Shown: positions 36,252 to 47,540, counted from the first letter of the stretch. The stretch is 64,000 nucleotides of DNA from Petrotoga mexicana DSM 14811 (GCF_002895565.1 NZ_AZRN01000033.1:51592-115591); one strand, 5' to 3'. Notes: generated from the letters alone by a model not told the origin. Translations and numbers: made by a program.

Positions 36252-38576
36252 ATGAAAATTAGTACAAGAATAATATCTGGCTACATTATCGTTATTGCTG
36301 CTTTAATCTTAATATTAGGTGTTGTAAAAATTACCATTTCCAACTTAGAAAAACAAGGTAATGAAACCGTTATTTCGGCTGAGAATATGATCTCCAATCT
36401 GGAATCTTTCCAAGATTTTTTTCAAGGTTTTTATAATACTACCCAAGCAAATATAGCACTCATATCATCAGGATATTTATCTGACATAAATCAAATTAAA
36501 AGTGCTCAAGAAGACTTTAACACTTTTCTAAGTGAAGGGAAAAAACTTCTTCTCCAGGAAGAAGACTTTTCTCAAGATTTTTTAGTAAAAAGTTCTTCTT
36601 TATTCCAAAATATTGAAGACTTGAATCAACAAGCTTCTTCTAAAATTACAATCCTAATTCAAAAAAACCAAGAAATTAGCGATCTTAGTAAGAAACTTTC
36701 TAGCAATGAAGCAAATATCCAACAAATTGAAAATCAAATGAATGACTTGCTAACTTACAATGAAAGCAAATTAGAGGATGAAATTAATAAGATAAAATCC
36801 CTTCAGGAAAAAATTCCCAATTGGGACGACTTCGAAGGTAATGAAAAAATTAAACAAGAGACAGAAAGCTCTTTAAATTTAGATGGTATAGGTATCTGGG
36901 GTTTGGAAAAATTTTGGAATAAGGATCTATTACCTCACTTTTCACAGGCTGAAGAAAACATTAACTTATTAAAATTAACGGCAAGAGAGATCCTCATACA
37001 AAATACAATATCCCAAGAGCTCACACTCTCCCTAAATAACGCTGTTGAAGAAATAAAGAAAATTATAAACTACATACTTGACGGTGGCTATTTCGTAATA
37101 ATGAATCCTATTGAGGCTGTTGTTATTGATAAAACTGTTGATGCATACCAAAAAAACGTTAATAAATATGCGCAACTTAGGGCAGAAAGAGATGATCTAA
37201 GAAAGGAATACACTTCATTGACAAATCAATTATCAGAAAGTCAAAATGAAATCCAAAAGATGAATGGGGAACTAAGCAAGTTATTTAGTATCGAACTTAT
37301 TCCTTTGATAGAAACTTTTTCTAATTTAGTTGAAAGCGAAATGACTGAAATTCAAAAATCAGCTAATTCAAACGCACAAATAATTTCTACTAACGCTCAA
37401 AAAGTTCTTAAAAACGTAAATTCTGTTTTTAATACGACTTTAATTACTACTCTCATTGTTATAGGTATAATTATTTTCATCACGTATCTTCTTAATCATT
37501 CAATATCTGGGACTCTAAAAATTACTAACGAATTGGCTAACAGTATTTTGAATAAAGACTTGACACAAATTCCACCTTCTTCAAAAAAGAAAGACGAAAT
37601 TGCTCAAGTTCATAACGCTTTTATTAATGTAGCTAATTCTCTAAAAAGTATGCTAAACCAGCTTAAATCTTCTTCAAATATTCTAAAACAAAATGCTGAA
37701 AATACTTCTTCTGTAGTTGAAGAATATTCAGCAGTTAGTGAAGAAATTTCAGGGGAAGTAAATACCTATAGCGACAGTTTAATTGAATCAGTAAATAAAT
37801 TAAGAAACATTACTTCTTCCTTGAATGAAGTTAAAGATAACTCTGAGAAATTAGGGTATCAAGCAGAAAATTCTGTAACAGAAGCAGAGAAATTTAAATT
37901 AGAAATAAACGAAGACATAAAAAATATTCTCCAGATTGCCGAAGAAAACAAAAATATTACTAAAGATGTGGAAAATAATATTAATGATATGCAAAAGCTT
38001 TTGAATGTAACAAAAGAAGTTAGTTCTTTCGCTGAAAACATCAGATCGATAGCAGAACAAACCAATCTTTTATCTTTAAATGCAGCAATAGAAGCAGCTA
38101 GAGCGGGAGAAGCTGGAAAGGGATTTGCGGTAGTTGCGGAGGAAGTAAGAAAACTCGCTGAAAGCTCTGAAAAAATGGCTTCAGATGTACAAAACGCTGT
38201 CTTAAAAATGGAAAAAACTGTAAGCTCAGTAGCTGAATCAACTTCAAACACAGGGAAAAAGGTTGAAGATAACGCAGATAAAATTGAAGAATTAAGTTTA
38301 AGAATAAAAAAGATACAAGAAAATATCGACAAGACTGTAAATACTATTGTAACATTAAAAGATTTCATTGAAAGTGAAAACAAATTGGTGATTGAAGTTA
38401 GCAACAATACAACCGAAATCTCTGAGCAATTTGAAGAGACTTCTAAAGGCATTTTAACCTTCAAAGAAAATTTGGGAGAAGTTGCAAAGGCTATGGAAAA
38501 TCTCACAGAAGAATCACAAAAACTTTTGGACCTTTCAGAATCTATAAATTCGTTAGTTAAAGAATATCGACTTTAA
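36252..38576 (+). CDS. Methyl-accepting chemotaxis protein encoded in the sugar transport operon
   Basis: 774 residues. Transmembrane helix 1 at about 7-28, a large extracytoplasmic domain to about 395 that is predominantly helical with heptad repeats, helix 2 near 398-415 ([20 protein letters not shown]), a HAMP segment and a signalling domain with the conserved hairpin tip [37 protein letters not shown]. The periplasmic domain is not a standard Cache or four-helix domain I recognise. Placement 15 bp after the ATPase gene suggests that it senses the sugar-loaded binding protein, as Trg and Tsr do. Confidence 0.92.
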   Translation: MKISTRIISGYIIVIAALILILGVVKITISNLEKQGNETVISAENMISNLESFQDFFQGFYNTTQANIALISSGYLSDINQIKSAQEDFNTFLSEGKKLLLQEEDFSQDFLVKSSSLFQNIEDLNQQASSKITILIQKNQEISDLSKKLSSNEANIQQIENQMNDLLTYNESKLEDEINKIKSLQEKIPNWDDFEGNEKIKQETESSLNLDGIGIWGLEKFWNKDLLPHFSQAEENINLLKLTAREILIQNTISQELTLSLNNAVEEIKKIINYILDGGYFVIMNPIEAVVIDKTVDAYQKNVNKYAQLRAERDDLRKEYTSLTNQLSESQNEIQKMNGELSKLFSIELIPLIETFSNLVESEMTEIQKSANSNAQIISTNAQKVLKNVNSVFNTTLITTLIVIGIIIFITYLLNHSISGTLKITNELANSILNKDLTQIPPSSKKKDEIAQVHNAFINVANSLKSMLNQLKSSSNILKQNAENTSSVVEEYSAVSEEISGEVNTYSDSLIESVNKLRNITSSLNEVKDNSEKLGYQAENSVTEAEKFKLEINEDIKNILQIAEENKNITKDVENNINDMQKLLNVTKEVSSFAENIRSIAEQTNLLSLNAAIEAARAGEAGKGFAVVAEEVRKLAESSEKMASDVQNAVLKMEKTVSSVAESTSNTGKKVEDNADKIEELSLRIKKIQENIDKTVNTIVTLKDFIESENKLVIEVSNNTTEISEQFEETSKGILTFKENLGEVAKAMENLTEESQKLLDLSESINSLVKEYRL

Positions 38577-38645
38577 TTTATGATCTTTTCTCTTTGACTT
38601 AAAAAAGTTTCAATCAGTTTTTTCTCTTACTATTTTTTAAAACAG

Positions 38646-38663
38646 GTTATAACTAGTACTAGT
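38646..38663. promoter_or_regulatory. Palindromic operator candidate before the aldolase-kinase pair
   Basis: A perfect 12-bp palindrome ACTAGTACTAGT at 38652-38663. It overlaps GTTATAACTAGTA (38646-38658), which recurs on the opposite strand at 49507-49519 just before araR. It lies in a 200-bp gap after the chemoreceptor gene. An AraR operator is possible but the match to the known AraR palindrome is weak. The gap also has an open stretch (about 38597-38762) without a start codon whose product I do not recognise. Confidence 0.4.
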
Positions 38664-38776
38664 AACTATATTCTTGTACAAAGCAACTCTCTGCTTAACA
38701 TCCCATACGATAGTGACGATGCAACTGATATATTTACAGATCCAAACTTTAAAAGAATTTGAAAAGAGGTAATAGA

Positions 38777-39607
38777 ATGGGCATAAAAGAGTTGAGACTC
38801 TCGCGTGTTTTGAATCCAGAAAGCGGAAAATCAGTTATTATTCCCATAGATCACGGGCTCGTGATGGGAAATGTTTCGGGACTACAAAATCCTGTTAAAA
38901 CTTTGGAAAAGCTAATAAATATAGGAATAGATGGAACGTTGATAAGCCCAGGTATAGCAAAGATAACAACTGATCTTTTTACTTCAAAAGATGCTCCTGG
39001 TAGAATTTTAACTATGGATTTACCCCTACCTTCGACGATTCCCGGAGGTAGTGGCGATACGATTGGTCATAAACTAATAGCTGACATTCAATTTGCCATA
39101 AGATATGATTTTGATGTAGTCAAAGTCTTACTACCTTGGGGAGAAAAAGAAAATATCCAGATGGAGAGTATAGAAGTTGTGGAAAAGGTAGCCAATGAGT
39201 GCGACAAATGGAATATACCGCTCATGGTTGAACCTGTCTTATGGGGTAATAGCATACCAAAAGAGAAGAAGAATGATCCTGAGCTTATAGAACATGCCTC
39301 ACGAATGGCACTTGAATTTGGAGCAGATATATTGAAGATTCCATATACAGGCGATGAAACTGAATTTAAAGAATTAGTTAATAATTTAAAAGTACCCGTT
39401 TTTGTTCTTGGTGGTCCTAAGATGGATAATATAGAAGGTGTTATTAAGGTAGCAAAAGAATCCATCGAGGCAGGAGCAAAAGGAATAGTATTCGGAAGAA
39501 ATGTTTGGCAAAATCCCAAAATGGAATCTCTCATCATGGGATTAAAAGAAATAGTCCATAAAAATGCCAATGTTGAAGAAGTAATCAAAAAATATAACCT
39601 TGCATAG
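38777..39607 (+). CDS. Class I aldolase of the DeoC/LacD/DhnA family
   Basis: About 276 residues. The family motif PIDHGLVMG lies near residue 27, and the Schiff-base lysine is probably in ADILKIPYTG in the second half, with the phosphate-binding GGPK and GIVFGRNVWQ at the end. It belongs to the archaeal-type fructose-bisphosphate aldolase/LsrF/YihT group, so the exact substrate is not fixed. ATG 38777 has AGAGG 6 bp upstream and is preferred to the upstream TTG. It is paired with a PfkB kinase 46 bp downstream, suggesting cleavage of a ketose phosphate made by that kinase. Confidence 0.82.
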   Translation: MGIKELRLSRVLNPESGKSVIIPIDHGLVMGNVSGLQNPVKTLEKLINIGIDGTLISPGIAKITTDLFTSKDAPGRILTMDLPLPSTIPGGSGDTIGHKLIADIQFAIRYDFDVVKVLLPWGEKENIQMESIEVVEKVANECDKWNIPLMVEPVLWGNSIPKEKKNDPELIEHASRMALEFGADILKIPYTGDETEFKELVNNLKVPVFVLGGPKMDNIEGVIKVAKESIEAGAKGIVFGRNVWQNPKMESLIMGLKEIVHKNANVEEVIKKYNLA

Positions 39608-39653
39608 TCAGATGAAACTATCCCTCTTTAATAAAAAAGGAGAACCCAAAAAA

Positions 39654-40667
39654 ATGGAAAGAAAAGGAATCACAATTGGAGGAATAATAGTTTTTGACTA
39701 TATCAAAATTGTTGATACTTATCCAAAAGTAGGACGTTTAGCCAATATTTTAAACATAGAGTATTCTGTGGGGGGAGCTGTTCCCAATACTTTAATAGAC
39801 TTAGCAAAGATGGATAAAAATTTATCCCTTCAAGCGATTGGGGTAGTTGGGAATGACAAGCTGGGAGAATACGTTTTAAAAATACTAAAAGAAAATAATA
39901 TAAATACAGAAATGGTTTTTCAACAAAATGAGGTAGGGACTTCTTTCACCGACGATATGATCGTTGAATCAACAGGGGAAAGGACATTCTTTCACTATCG
40001 AGGTGCAAACTCTCTACTTGATATTACTCATTTTGACTTTGATAGAATTAACTCTAAAATATTACATGTTGGATATCCTTTATTATTAGAGAAACTCGAC
40101 TCATCAGATCCCGACTATGGAACTGTTTTGGCAAAAACGTTAGCAACGGCTCAACAAAAAGGAATAAAAACATCCTTAGACTTGGTAAGTGAAAATTCTG
40201 ATAGGTATTCTAAAATTATTCCACCTTCTTTAAAGTACACAGATTATTGTACTATCAACGAAATAGAAGCCTCTTTAACAACCAACATACCAATAAGGGA
40301 CACAGAAGATAAATTGATCGTTGATAACATCGAACCCGTATGCTTCAAATTAAAAGAAATGGGAGTTAAGCAATGGGTGATAGTCCACTCTCCTGAAGGA
40401 GCTTTTGCACTAGATGAAACAAACAATTTTTATATACAACCTTCTTTTGATCTACCTGAAGGTTATATAAAAGGGACAGTAGGAGCAGGGGATGCATTCT
40501 GTGCGGGAGTATTATATTCTATCAATAAAGGATGGGATATATCAAAAGCTTTAAAAGTTGGAACAGCCACTGCTACAGCTTGCCTTTCAAAAAGTGGAAC
40601 AACAAATGGCGTGAAGAATATAGAAATCATGATGAGACTGTATAGAGAGATAAATGTAAAAAGTTAA
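39654..40667 (+). CDS. PfkB family carbohydrate kinase
   Basis: About 337 residues of ribokinase fold. The N-terminal GGxxxD-type segment is IGGIIVFDYIKIVD, the substrate motif YSVGGAVPN follows, and the C-terminal PfkB signature reads GTVGAGDAFCAGVLYS with the catalytic Asp. The frame begins upstream but ATG 39654 follows AAAGGAGA and matches the family N-terminus. With the adjacent aldolase it may phosphorylate and split a ketose (ketohexose or ketopentose) after import by the upstream transporter. A terminator follows the gene. Confidence 0.85.
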   Translation: MERKGITIGGIIVFDYIKIVDTYPKVGRLANILNIEYSVGGAVPNTLIDLAKMDKNLSLQAIGVVGNDKLGEYVLKILKENNINTEMVFQQNEVGTSFTDDMIVESTGERTFFHYRGANSLLDITHFDFDRINSKILHVGYPLLLEKLDSSDPDYGTVLAKTLATAQQKGIKTSLDLVSENSDRYSKIIPPSLKYTDYCTINEIEASLTTNIPIRDTEDKLIVDNIEPVCFKLKEMGVKQWVIVHSPEGAFALDETNNFYIQPSFDLPEGYIKGTVGAGDAFCAGVLYSINKGWDISKALKVGTATATACLSKSGTTNGVKNIEIMMRLYREINVKS

Positions 40668-40713
40668 TCTTTTAGAAGATGCATAAACAATTTTGAACCA
40701 TACAATCAACTTC

Positions 40714-40757
40714 AAACCCTGATTAGAATTTTTTCTAACCGGGGTTTTATTTTTTTA
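40714..40757 (+). terminator. Terminator after the aldolase-kinase pair
   Basis: AAACCC TGATTAGAA, loop, TTCTAA CC GGGGTTT, AT and seven T. It separates the sugar ABC operon from araDBA. Confidence 0.85.
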
Positions 40758-40788
40758 CATTTTTTTCAAAAATTGAGATTTAAGTTGT

Positions 40789-40876
40789 TAATCCAATTTA
40801 ATTGCCTCTAAACAGACGAGATAACCTGTAATTGCTAATAATTACATTTTGCTTACAAGAAATATAGGTATATAAT
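40789..40876 (+). promoter_or_regulatory. araDBA promoter with six-unit 10-bp hexamer array
   Basis: TTTGCT (40848-40853), 17 bp, TATAAT (40871-40876). Hexamers start every 10 bp from 40789: TAATCC, TAATTG, TAAACA, AGATAA (degenerate), TAATTG, TAATTA, the last ending 3 bp before the -35. Together with the operator below and the terminator above it accounts for most of the 345-bp gap before araD. Confidence 0.75.
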
Positions 40877-40890
40877 TAGTATGTACAAAT
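40875..40890 (+). promoter_or_regulatory. AraR operator
   Basis: ATTAGTATGTACAAAT matches the Bacillus AraR consensus ATTTGTACGTACAAAT at 14 of 16 positions. It overlaps the end of the -10 box and the expected transcription start, a repressing position. An AraR homologue is encoded at 49539-50606. Confidence 0.8.
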
Positions 40891-41012
40891 TTAAAATTTA
40901 CCAAGATTAATATATACATGTTGTAATATTTTTATCATACAAGTTAACTCTAAAAATCTTAATTGTAGCAGTTTTGAAACATAAATTTTTATATCAAAGA
41001 GGAGAGTGGAGA

Positions 41013-41651
41013 ATGTACGAAGATTTGAAAAAAGAACTATACAAAGCGCACATGAATCTTGAAAAATACAGATTAGTTGCCTACACCAGTGGAAATGTCA
41101 GTGTAAAAGTAAACAATCACGTAATAATCAAACCCTCTGGAATACCATATGATGAATTGAAAGTCGAAGATATGGTAGTTCTGGACATGGAAGGAAACAC
41201 AGTAGAAGGCAAACTAAAACCGTCTGTCGATTCTGCTACCCACCTTTACCTTTACAAAAACTTACCTGAGGTAGGGAGTATCATTCATACTCACTCACCT
41301 TACGCTTCTGCTTTTGCGTTGCTATCACAGCCAATACCTGTTTACAGCACTGCACATGCGGATGTTTTTGGGGTGCAAGTACCTGTTTCAAACTATGCAC
41401 CTGTAGGCTCTGAGGCAATTGGTAAAGCTGTGATTGAAGTTGTTAATCAAGCAAAAGCAGTTCTTTTAAGTAAACATGGGGTAATAGTCATGGGAAAAGA
41501 TATCAATGAGACTATAAGAAAAGCAATTTTCTTGGAAGAGGTTGCACAAACAGCCTATCTTGCTAGGACTATTGGAAATCCAGAACCTTTGGATGAAAAA
41601 GAAGCAAAACGACTATATGAATTTCATCATAGTAACTACGGTCAAAAATGA
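41013..41651 (+). CDS. araD: L-ribulose-5-phosphate 4-epimerase (class II aldolase family)
   Basis: 212 residues. Substrate-binding TSGNVS near the N-terminus, the zinc ligands in HTHSPYAS, the AHADVFG segment and the late KHGVIVMG are intact; this is the AraD/FucA family. The start at ATG 41013 follows GGAGAGTGGAGA. The neighbouring isomerase, kinase and arabinofuranosidases make AraD the best assignment: L-ribulose-5-phosphate to D-xylulose-5-phosphate. First gene of the ara operon. Confidence 0.88.
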   Translation: MYEDLKKELYKAHMNLEKYRLVAYTSGNVSVKVNNHVIIKPSGIPYDELKVEDMVVLDMEGNTVEGKLKPSVDSATHLYLYKNLPEVGSIIHTHSPYASAFALLSQPIPVYSTAHADVFGVQVPVSNYAPVGSEAIGKAVIEVVNQAKAVLLSKHGVIVMGKDINETIRKAIFLEEVAQTAYLARTIGNPEPLDEKEAKRLYEFHHSNYGQK

Positions 41652-41679
41652 CAAATAAAGAGTTTAAGGAGGGCAACGT

Positions 41680-43212
41680 ATGTACTTAATAGGTACGGAT
41701 ATAGGAACTACTGGGACAAAAACTGTCATTTTAGATGAAAAAGGAAATCTAATCTCAAAAGCAAGCAAGACCTATAAAGTGAACACACCAAAGGCTTCAT
41801 GGGCAGAACAAAATGCTGATGTATGGGTAGATGCCTTCATTCAAACCTTGAAAGAAAGCGTAGAAATGGCTAATATAAACCCTTCTGAGATAGCGGGAAT
41901 ATCTTTAAGTGGCTTATACGGTGGCGCTGGTGTACCTGTAGATAAAGATATGAACCCTTTGTACCCTTGCCTTATTTGGATGGATCGAAGGGCATCAAAA
42001 GAAACCCAGTGGGTTAAAGAGAATGTATCACAAGATAAACTGTTTGAAATAACAGGAAATTATGTTGATTCTTATTTTGGTTTCACCAAGATAATGTGGA
42101 TAAAAAATAACTTACCTGATGTTTGGAAAAATACTTATAAATTTATCAGCCCTAAAGATTACGTTATATATAAGCTTACTGGAGAACTTTCAACTGATTA
42201 CAGTTCAGCTGGAAATTTAGGTGGGGTTTTTGATATCAGGACAAAAAATTGGTCCGAAGAAATGGGAAAGATTCTAGGAATCTCCATTGATAAACTACCA
42301 GAAAAAATACTAAGATCAAAAGATATTGCAGGTTATTTAAAGCAGGATATGGCAAAACTTACTGGTTTAAAAGAAGGCACTCCCATAATCTCTGGGGGAA
42401 TAGATGCGCCAATGGCACAATTAAGCGCTGGGGTATTGAACGAAGGAGAACATGTCTTTATGGCAGGGACTTCCACGTGTTGGGGAACTCTGTTGTACGA
42501 TAAAAAACCCACCACTCCCCAATTAGTAAATTACCCTTACGTTGTCGATGAAGATCATTTACTCTACACGTTTGGTGGAAGTGCCACAACCGGTGCGTTA
42601 GTAAATTGGTTTATAGATGAATTTGGTCAAATGGAAAAAACTTTTGGTGAACAATCTGGCTATTCTCCTTATGAACTTTTAGAAATGAAGGCAAAAAAAG
42701 TACCTTTGGGGAGCGAAGGCCTCTTAGCATTACCATATTTCATGGGAGAACGATCCCCTATATGGGACCCTGATGCAAGAGGGGTTATTTTTGGAATCAC
42801 TTTATATCACAAAAAACCACATATTTATAGGGCTCTCATGGAATCCGCTGCTTTCTCACTAAGACATAACATGCAAACCGCAAAAGAATCAGGTATAAAA
42901 CTAAATCCAGACTGCTGGATAGTAGGAGGAGTAGCCAATTCTGACCTTTGGACTAAGATCTTTGCAGATGTTACAGGCTACAACATGATCAAATTATCCG
43001 ACAACATTGAAGCACCATTGGGAGATGCTTTTCTCGTTGGACTTGGCACGGGGATATTCAAAAAACCTGAGGAAATCAAAAATTGGATAAAGATAGAAAC
43101 AACCGTGAATACAAATAAAGACAGTTTCGATAAATACGAAGAGTATTACAAATTGTTTTTAGAACTATATAACAATACTAAAGAAATAATGCATAAAATT
43201 GCCAAATTATAA
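41680..43212 (+). CDS. araB: FGGY family sugar kinase, probable L-ribulokinase
   Basis: 510 residues. N-terminal ATP-binding GTDIGTTGTKTVIL and C-terminal WIVGGVANSDLWTKIFADVTG are typical FGGY motifs. It is shorter than the 560-residue enterobacterial AraB and resembles xylulokinase in length, as do the kinases in Thermotoga ara operons. Position between araD and araA supports L-ribulokinase. Sequence alone would also fit xylulokinase or gluconokinase. Confidence 0.78.
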   Translation: MYLIGTDIGTTGTKTVILDEKGNLISKASKTYKVNTPKASWAEQNADVWVDAFIQTLKESVEMANINPSEIAGISLSGLYGGAGVPVDKDMNPLYPCLIWMDRRASKETQWVKENVSQDKLFEITGNYVDSYFGFTKIMWIKNNLPDVWKNTYKFISPKDYVIYKLTGELSTDYSSAGNLGGVFDIRTKNWSEEMGKILGISIDKLPEKILRSKDIAGYLKQDMAKLTGLKEGTPIISGGIDAPMAQLSAGVLNEGEHVFMAGTSTCWGTLLYDKKPTTPQLVNYPYVVDEDHLLYTFGGSATTGALVNWFIDEFGQMEKTFGEQSGYSPYELLEMKAKKVPLGSEGLLALPYFMGERSPIWDPDARGVIFGITLYHKKPHIYRALMESAAFSLRHNMQTAKESGIKLNPDCWIVGGVANSDLWTKIFADVTGYNMIKLSDNIEAPLGDAFLVGLGTGIFKKPEEIKNWIKIETTVNTNKDSFDKYEEYYKLFLELYNNTKEIMHKIAKL

Positions 43213-43245
43213 CTTACTAAACAAAATAATCTTTGGAGGTGCAAG

Positions 43246-44646
43246 ATGGTAGATAAGAAAAAACCCACAATTGGAGTATTAGGAATTATGCAAGAACTGT
43301 ATGACAAAACTTATCCTAACATAGTTGAAACTCAATCAAACTACGTTAAAGGCGTCATCAAAGAATTAGGAGATATAGCAGAATTTAAATTTATTAAGCC
43401 TGCTAGAAATAGAAAAGACATCGAAGAAATAGTCCAAACGTATAACAACGACAAAGAAATAGATGGAATTATGATTATGATGCTGACTTACAGTCCAGGT
43501 CAAAGAATTGTTCCCGCGTTAAAAAAGAATAATCTACCGATAATACTCGCAAATATCCAACCTTTACCTAGCGTGACAAAAGACTGGGATATGGAACTTT
43601 TGACTTACAACCAAGGAATACATGGGGCACAAGATAATATGAATGCAATAGTTAGATTAGGTGTCAATTGTCCAGTGGTTACAGGAAATTGGAAAGAAGA
43701 AGAATTCAAAAACTTTGTGAGGGATTGGAGTCTTGCAGCTCAAGCAGCAAAAGCTTGTAAAAATATAAGAATCGCAGTTGTTGGAAGAATGCCTGGGATG
43801 GGGGATATTACCTTTGATTCATCGGCATTGTTAAAAAAACTCGGAGTTGAAATAGTAGACGAAAGTATGGGAAAGATATATTCTTACTTTGAAAAAGTAA
43901 CAAAGAAAGAGATCGAAGATGTTAAAGCAGAAAACGCAAAGAACTTTGAAATTGATCCTAAACTAAAAGAAGACCAACACGACTTTGCTGCAAAATTTCA
44001 GGTTGCCATTGAAAAGTTCCTCGAAGATAACAGCTACGATGGATACAGTATCTACTTCGATTCTGTAAAGGATGATGGAAGGTTCGAACAGTTACCGTTA
44101 ATGGCTGCCTCTAACTTGATGGCAAAAGGGTATGGATATGGAGCAGAAGGGGATGCCCTTGCAGCTACGGTTGTAAAAATAGGACATATCCTAGGCAATA
44201 ACGGACATTTCACAGAAATGTATGCTATGGATTTTGAAAGAGACTCCGTTTTTATGAGCCATATGGGAGAAGGTAATTGGAAAGTAGCAAGAAAAGACAA
44301 ACCAATAAAACTCATAGACAGATTTTTAGGTATAGGAGATTTAAACAATCCACCAACGGTTGTATTCAACGTACAACCAGGTGAAGGAACCATAACTTCC
44401 TTAGCCCCCTTAAGCGAAGGGAATTTCAGATTAGTTGTTTCAAAAGGAGAAGTTATAGACAGTGAAGATTATCCAAATGTTGAAATGCCATATTTTCATT
44501 TCAAACCAGATACTGGAGTAAGGAATGCGATGACTAACTGGCTCAAAAACGGAGGAACTCATCACCAATGCTTTAACATCGGAGACACTACAAGGAGGTG
44601 GGAATTGTTTGCAAAAATTGTTGGTATTGAGTATGTGAGGGTATGA
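43246..44646 (+). CDS. araA: L-arabinose isomerase family protein
   Basis: 466 residues, about 30 shorter than classical AraA. The metal and catalytic positions can be placed: Glu in YGAEGDALAAT, Glu and His in FERDSVFMSHMGE, and the late His in GGTHHQCFNIGD. The fold is that of the AraA/FucI family. Together with the kinase and epimerase it gives L-arabinose to D-xylulose-5-phosphate. It lies 34 bp after the kinase gene. The shortened form suggests a separate subfamily, so a different aldopentose or aldohexose is possible. Confidence 0.83.
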   Translation: MVDKKKPTIGVLGIMQELYDKTYPNIVETQSNYVKGVIKELGDIAEFKFIKPARNRKDIEEIVQTYNNDKEIDGIMIMMLTYSPGQRIVPALKKNNLPIILANIQPLPSVTKDWDMELLTYNQGIHGAQDNMNAIVRLGVNCPVVTGNWKEEEFKNFVRDWSLAAQAAKACKNIRIAVVGRMPGMGDITFDSSALLKKLGVEIVDESMGKIYSYFEKVTKKEIEDVKAENAKNFEIDPKLKEDQHDFAAKFQVAIEKFLEDNSYDGYSIYFDSVKDDGRFEQLPLMAASNLMAKGYGYGAEGDALAATVVKIGHILGNNGHFTEMYAMDFERDSVFMSHMGEGNWKVARKDKPIKLIDRFLGIGDLNNPPTVVFNVQPGEGTITSLAPLSEGNFRLVVSKGEVIDSEDYPNVEMPYFHFKPDTGVRNAMTNWLKNGGTHHQCFNIGDTTRRWELFAKIVGIEYVRV

Positions 44647-44738
44647 AGAAATTTCAAAAACTTAACTGAGACAAAACAGGAACTATTCTGTGGTACATTT
44701 AGTTAATTTGTAACAACAAAATTTGAGGAGGTGTTTTT

Positions 44739-45758
44739 ATGAAACGTTTTTTGGTAGTTTTGGTATTATTAGTGAGTTTATTTGCATTCTCTGAAACCTT
44801 TTTACTCTCACCAAAGTCTATGAACAACCCTTATTGGTTCGCAGTAGAAAACGGTATGAAAGATGCAGCAGAAGCCTTAGGAGTTGAAGCAATATTTGAT
44901 GCTCCTGTTGAAGTGGATGCAGCAGAACAAGCCCAAAAGATACAAGCGTATATTATTCGTGGTGTAGATGGGATTGGGATATCTCCTAATGACCCAGAAG
45001 CTATTAAATTTGTCATTCAACAAGCTTTGAACAGGGATATCCCGGTAATAACCTTTGATTCTGATTCACCAGATAGTGGTAGATATGTATATTTGGGAAC
45101 TAACAATTACAATGCAGGATACGTTGCTGGTGAGCTTATGGGACAACTTATCGATCAACACAAACCCGATAAAACAACTTTGAATTTTGCTATTTTAACA
45201 GGTGGGTTAGCAGCACTTAACTTGAATGAGAGAATTGCAGGATTCAAGGATGCGTTGGAAGAATACTCCCAAAAAACTGGAAAAGAAATAGTCTATGTTG
45301 CTGATCCTTTCCCCGCTGAGGACGACACTGCTAAAGCTGTTCAAATTTTAACAGATGTAAATAAACGTTATCCAAATTTAGATGGATGGTTCATTGCCAA
45401 TGCTTCGGCTGCATATGTTCCGGTGGATACAATGGTTAATGCTTTAGGAGGAATGGAAAAGGCAGAATCACTCCTAATAGTTGCTTTTGATACTTTACCA
45501 CCAGAATTAGAGCTCGTAAAAGCAGGTGTCTGGAAGGGCCTTGTTGGTCAAAGACCTTATGACATGGGTTATTTATCTCTAGCCATTTTATACAATATGT
45601 CGAAATTGGGTGTAGACAAAACACTACAATTATTACCAAAAGTAACAAATGAAGACGGTTCAGTTGATTACATTATAGATACGGGAGTTGACGTTGTAAC
45701 TTCTGAAAATGTCGATGAATTCTATGAATATGCCAATAAAGTTTATACTAAAAGATAA
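44739..45758 (+). CDS. Sugar ABC transporter substrate-binding protein (RbsB-like), copy 2
   Basis: 339 residues, nearly identical to the 32679-33698 product over the signal peptide, N-terminal lobe and C-terminus. Differences cluster around FIANASAAYVPVD, where copy 1 has FTSGGWHLFAPVD, plus PAEDDTAKAV versus CNDDTAVAV. The duplication includes the ribosome-binding leader (TTGTAACAACAAAATTT) and the downstream hairpin. No permease or ATPase follows, so it presumably uses the transporter encoded at 33.8-36.2 kb with a different ligand preference. Confidence 0.92.
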   Translation: MKRFLVVLVLLVSLFAFSETFLLSPKSMNNPYWFAVENGMKDAAEALGVEAIFDAPVEVDAAEQAQKIQAYIIRGVDGIGISPNDPEAIKFVIQQALNRDIPVITFDSDSPDSGRYVYLGTNNYNAGYVAGELMGQLIDQHKPDKTTLNFAILTGGLAALNLNERIAGFKDALEEYSQKTGKEIVYVADPFPAEDDTAKAVQILTDVNKRYPNLDGWFIANASAAYVPVDTMVNALGGMEKAESLLIVAFDTLPPELELVKAGVWKGLVGQRPYDMGYLSLAILYNMSKLGVDKTLQLLPKVTNEDGSVDYIIDTGVDVVTSENVDEFYEYANKVYTKR

Positions 45759-45773
45759 AATAAACTTTCTTAA

Positions 45774-45806
45774 GCGATGGGAAATTTCTTCTTCCCATCG
45801 CTTTTT
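45774..45806 (+). terminator. Terminator after binding-protein copy 2
   Basis: GCGATGGGAA, 8-nt loop, TTCCCATCGC, TTTTT. Duplicate of the hairpin at 33713 with a better T run. The 165 bp that follow up to GH51 contain an open stretch (about 45810-45912) reading LCNTLIPATILASGYLFTKE, which looks like a membrane-protein scrap; its origin is not recognised. Confidence 0.82.
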
Positions 45807-45932
45807 GTTAATTAAAATTTCAAAATTACTATGTAATACACTCATCCCTGCTACTATTTTAGCATCGGGGTATCTCTTTACAAAAGAAATAATGAAAAGG
45901 ATAAAAAGCTGATTTTTATTACCATTTTTTAA

Positions 45933-47471
<1,539 letters not shown>

Positions 47472-47486
47472 AATAAATGAATTAGT

Positions 47487-47540
47487 AACCTCTTTGCACA
47501 AAAATGAAAAATCCCAATGTAGGGAGGTTAATTTTTTTTT
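47487..47540 (+). terminator. Possible terminator between GH51 and GH127
   Basis: AACCTC...GAGGTT enclosing CCC AATGTA GGG, then AA and nine T. The outer loop is long, so it may be a weak or conditional terminator. Confidence 0.6.

Noticed and set aside
37859..38506. Minus-strand 215-codon frame inside the chemoreceptor gene
   Set aside because: Shadow of the repetitive helical signalling domain; no homology-like motif and no start signal.
38597..38762. Start-less open frame before the aldolase gene
   Set aside because: It has no start codon and no recognisable motif; length is compatible with chance, so it is only mentioned as gap content.
43246..44646. L-fucose isomerase as the identity of the isomerase
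   Set aside because: Length and the GGTHH ending fit the arabinose isomerase side, and kinase, epimerase, AraR and arabinofuranosidases surround it.
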